Program-made: the position numbers and the translations under genes
Notes under the pieces: generated by a model
Database searches by the model: none
Told to the model about the DNA's origin: nothing
Seen by the model: the letters and a program-made list of their open reading frames with translations, nothing else
In this document: positions 45,301 through 55,284 of the stretch, piece by piece
Numbering within the stretch: the stretch's first letter is position 1
How the letters are laid out: each line of letters starts with the position of its first letter
Source: Sesamum alatum
Lineage: Eukaryota > Streptophyta > Magnoliopsida > Lamiales > Pedaliaceae
Direction of reading: 5' to 3'
Length of the DNA stretch: 64,000 nucleotides
Assembly (NCBI GenBank): GCA_034509735.1
Contig: JACGWO010000003.1
Location: forward strand, 1,674,001-1,738,000

Positions 45301-46824
45301 GGTTTTTTTGAAACCATAGCATTATTTTATTTTTTTTATTTACTTTTCAGTTTTAATTTTGAATTAATTCTGAAAATTCGTTTTGGGTTCAATTTTGCCT
45401 AAATTCCTAAAGACATTATTTTAGGAGTAAAATAAATTGGATTTGGAATCCCGGGGTTATTTTACTTAAAATAATGAGGAAAGGTTTTCCTAAAACGAGA
45501 AAAATATTATTACCAATATTTGTGTTTTATTTTTCACACGTTGCGCACATGATCATTTATTTCTGTTTTGGATTATTATGATTGGAAATCATGAATTATT
45601 GTTATATTGTAATTATGTGATTGGATCATGTGATTATGTGTGTTGGATGGAAATGGATGATCACGAGCCCTAAACCGGATGTATGGTTTAATTTTCTGTT
45701 GGGCCTGTGTGCCTCTTTAACTGCTTTCTCCTTCTCTCTTTCTAGTGCCTTGGAATAATAAGGCTTTCTACCTCCCTCCTTATGTACTCCCCCCGGGTTT
45801 TCGCTGGGGTTTCTACTTTTTAATATGTAATGACAGTAGACTAGGAGTGAGGTTTCCATTTTTTGTAATCGGTGGAGTAGAAGGAAGGACCACATGGAGA
45901 GCCCAGACCGGAGGTCCCCTTGGAGTTTTCCATGAAGTGAAGAAAGAGGAAAAGAGACCAAGGCCCATCAGCATGATGATTGGGTTACTATTATTGTAAT
46001 AGTATAGGACCAACCCTAGATTGACCATAGATCCACTGCGGGCTCAGTGGATCGCATAGGATTCGGGCTCGTGATCATCCAACAGGGGCGTGCTAGGCTT
46101 TTAATTTTGCATGTGGTTATTATGATGGATGAATGGCTTTTATTTATCATATAACTGCTATGGATGGATTTTATTTATGCATTATGGATGAATGTATGGA
46201 TATATTATGAGATCTCGGTCATTCACTACTCTCACATTGGTTGGACCAATGTTGAAATATTAGACCCTAGATAAAATAGACATGAACTCTAGGAGTTTGT
46301 CCATGCCTTCCAATCCATGGCACAGTGAGGAAGCTGTTTTAGGTCAATAGCGTGGTCTCACGAGTCGTGGCACGTTATTGTACTTAAAAGAAGCTGCACT
46401 GTGTCATGAACGAAAAATGGGCTGCTGTTACCTGTCTCACGAGTCGTGGGGGTACTAGTGGGTCCATGGCTCGGTCGATTGGGTCGGGTCTAACGCCCAA
46501 TTAGCATGATTCGCTTGGAGTCCTCGGGATCATGCGAAAGGGTGAGGCAATAATCTTGGGAATCTCGTGGAACGAGAATGGTATGGAATACCTCCCACAG
46601 GATCTTTTCCATGCGAATCGTAAAAGCGGGGTATGGGAAAAAATCGCTGTGGATCCCAAGCCCAATAGGAAAGGATTTCCCGAAAATCACGTTTGAGAGT
46701 ACCGTGTTTTCGTATAAATAGTGGGAGGATTAAATGACTAAAGACCAAGCATTTAATTATTTCATCAAACCACCGCCTTTATTTTCTGCTGATCGCGCGT
46801 TGTTTTCTAAAATGTAGATTTAAA
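45301..46824 (+). other. B-5 leader, structured part up to gag
   Basis: Arms TGGATGATCACGAGCCC (45654-45670) and GGGCTCGTGATCATCCA (46065-46081) are perfectly complementary and close a 428-nt domain that contains the hairpin 46030-46053. A stem-loop at 46316-46408 presents CACGAGTCGTG (46359-46369); the second copy is at 46438-46448. Smaller hairpins lie at 46504-46535, 46563-46577, 46580-46592 and 46681-46712. TATAAATA is at 46713-46720, and an acceptor-like CTGATC...AAATGTAG ends at 46817. Confidence 0.78.
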
Positions 46825-47700
46825 ATGTCTAAAAACCCACTATCAACCATTCTTGAGACAAACAAATTCAATGGAACCAATTACAATGACTGGTTGCGCA
46901 ATCTCAGGATAGTCCTAGATTACGAGAACCAAGGCTACGTCATGGACGAGCCACTCCCTAGGACCTTACCGGAAGGATCCACGCCAGAGAAGAACGTGAG
47001 ACGTTCGAGACTTGGCATAAGGATAACCGGAAGGTCCGTAGCATCATACTAGCTTCGATGACCAATGAGATTCAGAAGCAATATGAAAGGCTAGACGATG
47101 TCCCTTCCATTATGGCTCGCCTTAAGGATTGCTATGCAGTCCCGGACCGGCATACTAGGTATGTCGCGACCAAGGCGTTCTTTGGAACTAAAATGACAGA
47201 AGGATCCTCTGTACAAGAGCATGGGGTTAAAATGCTTACCCTAGTGGAAAAGCTCGAGGACCTAAAAGCAGGTCTCGATAACGAAACGTACAATAGAATG
47301 TGATCCTTCAGTCACTCCCACCCTCCTTCGACCAATTTATCGTCAACTATAACATGAATACACTTGAGAAGGGCATTCATGAGTTGATCAATATGTTGGT
47401 GCAATACGAGGCAACGACTAAGAAGTCCACGCCTTCGGTATTGTTTGGAGGTGCTTCAACTTCCAAGAACGAAAGGCAAGGGCGCCGGACGTTGGAAAAA
47501 GAAGAAGGGGAAGGGAAAAGCCGTCATAGCAGCTACGAACACTCAGAGTGTTCCCATTGCCAAAGAGGGGAAAGGCAAAGGAAAGGGAAAGGTTGTCTCA
47601 AAGCAACAGTCAAAGGCATATGACATATGTATCAACTGCCGTGAAAAAGGGCATTGGAAGAGAGAGTGCCCCAAACTCTTCTCAAACCAAGGTATATTTG
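46825..47700 (+). pseudogene. gag: B-5 gag, frames broken by small insertions
   Basis: ATG at 46825 opens MSKNPLSTILETNKFNGTNY. Relative to B-1 and B-6 the frame is disturbed by 2-nt insertions near 46987 and 47290 and by one base near 47467. The basic linker and zinc knuckle CINCREKGHWKREC (about 47630-47675) are intact in sequence. It may encode a normal gag if these extra bases are sequencing errors; as written it does not. Confidence 0.87.
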
Positions 47701-50098
47701 TGATTGAGGTTAACATGGTCACTAATTCTGCCTCTTGGGTATTGGATACCGGCTGTGGAGCTCACATTTGCAATGATTTGCAGGTGCTGAAAAGAAGCAG
47801 AAAACTAAGTAGCGGGGACATGATCCTGAAGCTTGGAAATGGCAAGGCCATCTCGGCAGAAGCAGTAGGAATCCGCCACTTTAGTGATTAGTGATACCAT
47901 TAGCATAGAATTAGAGCAGGTTTATTTTGTACCTAGTATGATTAAGAACATCATTTCCATTCCATTGTTGGACAATAGTGGTTATGAGTTCAGAATCAAT
48001 AAAAAATTGCTTTTATTTGATGAGGTGTGGAATTGCTCATCTACTTGGTACATTGCAAAACGGGCTCTATATCTTGCAACAAACCAATTTCGTTCTTAAC
48101 GCTCAACACAAACGGAAATTAGATAATAACGGGAACGCACGTCTGTGGCACGCTAGGCTAGGTCACATATCCCAAGATAGGATGAAAAGGTTGGTAGACT
48201 CAAAGAACCTAGAGGTTGGGGACTTGAGTGATCTACCAACTTGTGAGTCTTGTCTAAGAGGGAAAATGACCAAGAAGCCCTTTGTAGGACAAAGCAGGCT
48301 TGCCACAGGTCTGTTGGACTTGGTCCATACAGACGTATGTGGACCACTAAGGACGCAGGCCCGAGGTGGGTTCTCCTACTTCATAACCTTCACCGATGAC
48401 CATTCACGGTACGGTTATGTTTACCTGATGAGGTACAAGTCTGAAGCTCTTGAGAGGTTTAAAGAATTCAGGCTTGAAGTGGAGAACCAAACCAACTGCA
48501 AAAATTAAAGTCCTACGGTCAGACCGAGGCGGTGAATACCTTAGTGCCGAATTCCTAGATTATCTAAAAGAAAATGGTATAATATCGGAATGGACACCTC
48601 CCGGAACACCACAGTTAAATGGCGTCTCTGAAAGGAGGAACCGAACCCTGTTGGACATGGTTCGGTCCATGATGAGTTTTACCAAATTGCCCTTATCGTT
48701 TTGGGGTTATGCATTAGAAACGGCAGCCAAGTTGTTGAATCTGGCGCCTACCAGTGCATTGACCCAAACGCCATATGCGATATGGCACGGCAAGCCTGCG
48801 TCCTACAACTACTTGAAAGTGTGGGGCAGCCCCGCATACGTCAAGAGGTTAGTGGGAGATAAGCTAGAATCCAAGTCTAGCCTATGCAGGTTCGTTGGAT
48901 ACCCTAGAGAAACTGCGGGTTATTACTTTTATGACCCTTTTGGAACAAAAGGTATTTGTTTCAAGGAATGCAGTATTCTTGGAGCAAGGCTTCCCGGAGG
49001 ATATCCAACCTGATGAGCTGATTCTTGAGGAATCAAGTGATGGAACTCAGCCATCAGAAATAGCCGCAGAAACCTCACCAAGAGGATTTAGGATTAACGC
49101 CCGAAGGGCTGACCAACCTAGAGAAGTCCAACATGCTAGGCATGAAGGACAACCTCAAGAGAGGCCAGCCCCGGCCCTGAACCGCCGGCTTCGATACAGT
49201 CAGCGCCCACAGTCACCACTGATGTTCCCGTCCTCCGTAGGTCCACTAGAGAATCCAGACCTCCAGTGAGATATGGGTTTCTAAGTGCGACCAATCTTCT
49301 GGATAACGATCCTAAGACATACGGGGAAGCGATGTCTGACATCGACTCCGGAAAATGGCTTGAGGCCATGAAAGACCGAAAATGGACTCCATGAGCGAGA
49401 ACCAAGTTTGGAGACTTGTAGATCCACCGAAAGGTGTTAAGCCAGTGGGCTGTAAGTGGGTCTACAAGCGCAAACTCGGCGTTGATGGAGAAGTCACAAC
49501 CTTTAAGGCTAGGCTTGTAGCTAAGGGATACACTCAACGACCCGGGGTCGATTTTGAGGACACCTACTCGCCAGTAGCCATGGCTAAGTCCATTCGGATC
49601 CTGCTTGCCATAGCAGCATGGTATGACTATGAAATATGGCAGATGGACGTGAAAACGGCCTTCCTCAACGGTTTCGTTGAAGAAGAGATCTATATGGATC
49701 AGCCGGAGGGTTTCACGGTCACTGGAGAAGAACAGAAGGTCTGTCGTCTCCAGAAGTCCATGTATGGCCTCAAACAAGCATCCCGAAGTTGGAACATTCG
49801 ATTTGATGAAGTAATACGGGGATATGACTTCATCAAAAACGAATCCGACCCTTGTGTATACAAGAAGGTCAGTGGGAGCTCTATAGTGTTCCTAGTGCTT
49901 TACGTGGATGACATTCTGCTCATTGGTAATGACGTCAGAATGTTAGGAAACACGAAAGCATGGCTGTCAACCAAGTTTTCCATGAAGGACTTGGGTGAAG
50001 CCTCCTACATCCTAGGCATCCAGATTGTCAGGGACAGATCTAAAAGGATGTTAGGGCTCACCCAAAACTCGTATATGGAGAAAGTCCTAAAGAGATAT
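47701..50098 (+). pseudogene. pol: B-5 pol, broken by small insertions and ending at the gap
   Basis: Protease WVLDTGCGAHICND near 47735, integrase zinc region WHARLGHISQDR near 48150, and integrase core TDVCGP, SDRGGEY and NGVSERR (48330-48640) are present. RT has CKWVYKRKLG, QMDVKTAFLNG, YGLKQASRSWN and LYVDDILLIGND (about 49900). One- or two-base insertions lie near 47870, 48005, 48505, 48945 and 49372. From 49382 the RT frame is open up to the N run. Integrase and RT motif residues are all present. Confidence 0.88.
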
Positions 50099-50598
50099 NN
50101 NNNNNNNNNNNNNNNNNNNNNNNNNNNNNNNNNNNNNNNNNNNNNNNNNNNNNNNNNNNNNNNNNNNNNNNNNNNNNNNNNNNNNNNNNNNNNNNNNNNN
50201 NNNNNNNNNNNNNNNNNNNNNNNNNNNNNNNNNNNNNNNNNNNNNNNNNNNNNNNNNNNNNNNNNNNNNNNNNNNNNNNNNNNNNNNNNNNNNNNNNNNN
50301 NNNNNNNNNNNNNNNNNNNNNNNNNNNNNNNNNNNNNNNNNNNNNNNNNNNNNNNNNNNNNNNNNNNNNNNNNNNNNNNNNNNNNNNNNNNNNNNNNNNN
50401 NNNNNNNNNNNNNNNNNNNNNNNNNNNNNNNNNNNNNNNNNNNNNNNNNNNNNNNNNNNNNNNNNNNNNNNNNNNNNNNNNNNNNNNNNNNNNNNNNNNN
50501 NNNNNNNNNNNNNNNNNNNNNNNNNNNNNNNNNNNNNNNNNNNNNNNNNNNNNNNNNNNNNNNNNNNNNNNNNNNNNNNNNNNNNNNNNNNNNNNNNN
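50099..50598. other. Assembly gap, 500 N
   Basis: Exactly 500 N, a conventional filler for a gap of unknown size. The left side is plus-strand B-5 RT and the right side is minus-strand A-5 gag, so at least the rest of B-5, the 5' part of B-3, the rest of A-5 and the 3' part of B-6 could be missing or misjoined here. Confidence 0.99.
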
Positions 50599-51249
50599 AT
50601 TCGCCTTCGAGGTCGAAGCCTCTCCTATCAATACCCGCCGGCGCCGACTTGTGGGTCATTGCCTCGATTGGACCAGCATGTTGATTCAACTCATGAATAA
50701 GACTTCTCAAGTCCGTTCATGTTGTAGTTTACAACAAACGGGTCATTTCAGGATGGAGGAAGCGACTGGAGGATCACGTCAATGTACGTGTCATTGTTAA
50801 GCCCAGCTTTAAGGTCCTCGAGTTTCTCCACTAGGGAGAGCATCTTCACCCCATGACTCTGTACAGACGCTCCTTCAGCGAGCTTGGTGCCAATGAATGC
50901 TTTTGTGGCGGCATATCTAATATGCCTATCCGGAACCGCATAAACCTCGTTCATGCGGAGCATTATGGCAGAGACGTTGTCCAGCCTCTCATACTGCTTC
51001 TGGATGTCGTTAGACATCGAAGCCAGTATGATACTGCGTACTTTCCGGTTGTCCTCATGCCATTTCTCGAAACGTCAAACGTTCTTCAGGCGTGGACCCC
51101 TCCGGTAACTCGCTCGGTGGCGGCTCGTCCAAGACGTAGCCTTGGTTCTCGAAACCGAGGACAATCCTCAGGTTTCTCAGCCAATCCGAGTAGTTCGTTC
51201 CGTTGAATTTGTTAGTCTCAAGAATCATGGTTAACGGGTTCTTAGACAT
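50599..51249 (-). pseudogene. gag: A-5 gag, 5' part
   Basis: In reverse the ATG at 51249 opens MSKNPLTMILETNKFNGTNY. Gag is readable through SNDIQKQYERLDNV and LPPSYD to the KSAPAVLIGEASTSKAN-like linker, where the gap begins. Extra bases relative to A-1 and A-2 break the frame near 51070, 50747, 50697, 50685 and 50624; most are insertions and their density rises toward the gap, suggesting poor consensus. Confidence 0.87.
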
Positions 51250-53039
51250 ATCTACATTATTAAAAAATGTAAAGCAGAAATTAGCAGATGATGGTAATAT
51301 TATTGTTCAAGTTGAAGACTTGGTCTTTTAGTCTTTAACCCTCCCACTATTTATACGAAAGTCCGCCACTCTCAAGCGGAGTTTCGGGAAACCATTTCCT
51401 AGTGGGCTTGGGATCCACAAGCGTAATCTCCATGCCCCGCTTTTACGATTCACATGAAGAAGACCTTGTGGGAGATATCCAATATCATTCTCATCCAATG
51501 AGATTCCCAAGATATTTTGCCTCACCTATTCACATGGTCCCGAGGACTCCAAGCGAACCATGTTACTCAGTGTTGGGCCCGACCCATCAACCAAATCATG
51601 CCTCAAACTGTCGCCCCCCACACGTGAGACAGGGAAACAGCGAGCGCAATCTTTTTGTTCACAACAATAGTGCAGCTTTCCCCTAGTCCAAGTGTGCCAC
51701 GACTCGTGAGACCACACTTGGGTAGTGGTAGCTTCCTCACCACATTGCTGTGGATGGAAGGCTCGGACAGACCAAAATACCATTTTGATCCAAGTCCGTT
51801 CTGGCCTAATATTTAATTTGGTCCAACCAAATGAGAGTTTGTGTATGACCGAGACCTCATCACATTATTGTGTTTTAGCATGCATAAATATCCAATATTT
51901 AAAGCGATAAATAAATACGCCGCATGCAGAAAACATAGCATACCCCTGTTTAGGGATGATCACAAGCCCAACTTATGCGACCCACTAAGCCCGCAGTGAC
52001 TCTATGGCCTGTCTAGGGTGGTCCTAAATTATTACAATAGTAATATCCCCCATTGTCATTCCAATGGGCCTTGTAGTGCTCTTGTTTCACGCCTTGATGC
52101 TCCTCCTTGGGGTCTCCGACTCCAATTGCTTGTTAAAATTGAAACCTCACCAATCCTATCTACTCTCATTACAACTGAAAGTATACATCGGTAATAAAGA
52201 AAACAAGCCTTAACATCATGAGGCTGAAAATACGGGAGATGATAGTCCCAAAAACAAGAGGCACGCAGGCCCCACCCAACAGAAAATAAATGATCATACA
52301 TTCATTCATCCATACACAAGGTCTAGGGCTTTGTGATCATCCCATATTGATTCCATCAACTCACATAACATAATTATTCCAAATAATCATGCATAAATAA
52401 CCAATGGATATTCCAAATACTCAAGTGATGTCCAACATCACAAAAGCATAAATATACAAATAATATGCAAAATTCAAATTTTAAATTTAATGGACATTTT
52501 AAACAATGCATCCAATGCATGTATTAATCCCAAATTAATTAGTCAAATTTAATTCAAGGAATAATCCAATTATCCCAAAATCAAAAATGCAAAATTAACA
52601 TATTTTCAGAATATTGTGCATAGAATACAGAAAATCGAATTTTCGGAAAAAAGTCGAAAAACGGCACAAAACGGCCCAGCCGTTGTGCTGGCCGGCCGGC
52701 CGCGCGCACAGGGCAGCGCGCGCGCCTGTGCGCAGCGTCCGCGCGCCACGGCGCGCGCGCAGGCGCCCGCCTGCACGCGGCCACTGCCGGCCCGACCAAA
52801 TTTTTTTTTTTTTTTTTAAAACTGTTTCAGCACAATAAAATTAATATTATTCTGAAAATAAGCATGCAATTTTAGATCCAATCTAACAAAATTAAGAATG
52901 CCAGAAGTCCATTAAATCCAAACAATTGAATCATCATATTATTCATATATTTACGTAATCTAACATGCCAATTAAAGCCATTTAAAAAGCAAGTAGATCA
53001 TGCCAAACACATAGATCTATGCCCCTTACATCGAACCGG
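51250..53039 (-). other. A-5 untranslated leader
   Basis: Family A layout in reverse. One loop motif is intact (CACGACTCGTG, 51698-51708); the other has shrunk to CACGTG near 51610-51615. The GC-rich segment is short here (about 52676-52795). TATAAATA lies in reverse near 51350-51357. No gene is seen. Confidence 0.75.
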
Positions 53040-53051
53040 GCTCTGATACCA
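53040..53051 (-). other. A-5 primer binding site
   Basis: GCTCTGATACCA, complement of TGGTATCAGAGC, two bases from the LTR end at 53054. Confidence 0.92.
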
Positions 53052-53053
53052 CT

Positions 53054-55284
53054 TGAAGGACAAGCGGATCCGCCCGGGAGCGCGAGCGGAAGCGAGAAAA
53101 GCGTGGAAAGTGCGTAAATTTAAATCAAATTCAAAATACGCGTATCCCAAGGGGTGTACCCTTGGGTGCTCAACCTGGCGTTCGATGTAGGATGTGTAAA
53201 TATTAAAACATATATTTAAACACATAGGGCATAGATATGCAAATGAAATCAATCAAAGCGTAATAAACCGTTACCTTTAATTGTTTAGCGTATGCTCCCG
53301 GCTACTAGCGTTGTTCCTTCTCAGGAATGCTCGCGAAATCCAAACGTATGGATTCTCCAAAGGTGATCCACACCGCACAGGAAGAAACTCACGTTCTTCA
53401 TGCTAGAAAAGAACGGGTTTAGAAGGAATCGGTTTAAGAGAAGAACACTATGAATTAGTGTTCTCTTAAACCTACTTTGTTCTTCTTTCTTGATTTCAAA
53501 AATCAAGTGAAGAACACAAGTGTAAGAGAGGGAGGGAGCACGAAATTTTGAGAGAGAGGAGAGGATTTTTGTCTTCTCTTTTCCTAGAAAAAAGATGAAT
53601 AATGAATCACTTATGCTAGGTGTTGTATATTCTAATATATATACATAATTAATGTGATTATTGGAATGTGTCTAGGTTCATCCAAGGATGTCTAGATTCA
53701 TTCCAATCAATCTCCATCAATTCTTCAATCAAGCCTACCAAAATTTATGGTATGATCAAATCATACCAAAAGGGAAGAGCTTGATTGGAGTTGATTTGTC
53801 TCTTTCCAAAAGAGATAAGTCAACATACCACCTAGCATGAAACATGGCTGATTTTGCTTCCTCCAAGGGAGCGTGTCGGCCATGTTTGATTAAGGAAAGA
53901 AGTCCAACTTCTTTCCATTCCAAATTAGGAATTATTTCTCCTCTCGGGTATAATTTAATGGACCGGGTTTTATCGTAATCCAATTACGACGAACTCAATA
54001 TTAAATCCAATTTAATGTCCACTTAAATTATTCCCGTTGATCTTTTAATCCAATTAAAAGATCTAACGTCTCAACATCTCAACTTTCCATATTAAATCGA
54101 AAATCCAATTTACCGATTAAATGAAAGCCTGATACAATATCGGCCCGTCCATCCAATGGACTTTCCCTTAAGTAATCCAATTACTTATTTTATCCTTCGA
54201 GATTGACTCCAAGTCGACCTCTCAACCTCCTCGGTGATTTGTGTGTGACCCTTTAGGTTCACCCTCAGCTAGACTTGGGCCCGTGTCCCACAAGGCCCGT
54301 TACCATGGGTGGCCATCTAGCAACGGTCCATGGCACTAGAGACTAGGTGAATTGGCGTGAACATTTAGGCGCCGATTCCGTACGGGTACGATCCTTCCGT
54401 CTACTGTCTCCCGGCCTTAGTTTAGGGTATGGAATTGGGCGTCGGTTCCCATCCTTGACTAGGCATCTATGCTTAATACTCGAGACCACGTATGCTTCAT
54501 TGCGTCGACACAGGAAACCATTCCCTGTTCGACCAACCACTGTGGCCACAGCTTCAAACAGCATGAACGTGTCTCCGAGTGCATAGGAGATACCTCTGTC
54601 ATATACTGACAGGGGACAGATCCTCTTCTTGGAATCCATCGTCCTCGCTACACATTCTGACTGCACTGGACAAGGCTTATGATAATCATCTTACAGAATG
54701 ATTACCTCTCACCAGATCCAAGATACAGCCGTCCTGTGCACGCGACTGCCATGATCCCTCAAGTCTGAGGATTACTCCCGTACTATCGGAACCGGGGAAA
54801 ACAAATCATACCGACCAAGCCTCCAAGGCTTCCATATGATGATCCCCGCGAGTCAGTCCAGTCGGCTCGACCCCAGTCGACCAACCCATCAAGATCGTGT
54901 AGGCGTCCCACGCCTGTCGCCGATGAAACACGGAACTCATCCAATGAACACGACTCTTGACGCAAGTCTCAATAGGACTCTCGATGCCCTGTCTCGAGGT
55001 CCTCGACTTGGAACGTTTCAGACCCAACTCTTAATCAGTTGGTTTCATGACCACCATCCAATGCGTGGCCCAACTGCACGAGTTGTTATCCATGGTCTGT
55101 GGGCTTTTGTTGCGATATAAGTTAAACACCATTTTAACAAATGTAAGATGAGCGCAACAAAGAAGGTACCATTGGTGATGAATACTCATCTTATTCATCA
55201 CATAATAATATTACATTCACATCAACTTGTCAGATAGGTTACAAATTGCCAAACCTATTGGCTTTCTGGTCACCTATTCCAACA
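53054..55284 (-). repeat. A-5 5' LTR, complete
   Basis: The LTR is 2,231 bp in reverse, ending CACCTATTCCAACA (complement of TGTTGGAATAGG), the same start as A-1 and A-6. The TTGGA-centred hairpins are kept in reverse at about 53740-54200. It is inserted in the B-6 RT, with TCCTA (55285-55289) as the candidate right-hand target duplicate. Confidence 0.93.

Larger units (their letters stand above)
42486..50098 (+). mobile_element. B-5: family B element running into the assembly gap
   Basis: A complete 5' LTR, PBS, full-length leader and gag-pol up to just past the RT active site are present; the sequence then stops at the N run. It is inserted in the RNase H of B-3. Compared with B-1 and B-6, the frame breaks I checked are 1-2 nt insertions, which points to consensus error. 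RNase H, PPT and 3' LTR are unseen. Confidence 0.92.

Noticed and set aside
45654..46081. The structured leader domain considered as a hammerhead ribozyme or known self-splicing intron
   Set aside because: I could not find a CUGANGA...GAAA core or recognisable group I or II catalytic motifs; it is reported only as an unassigned structured domain.
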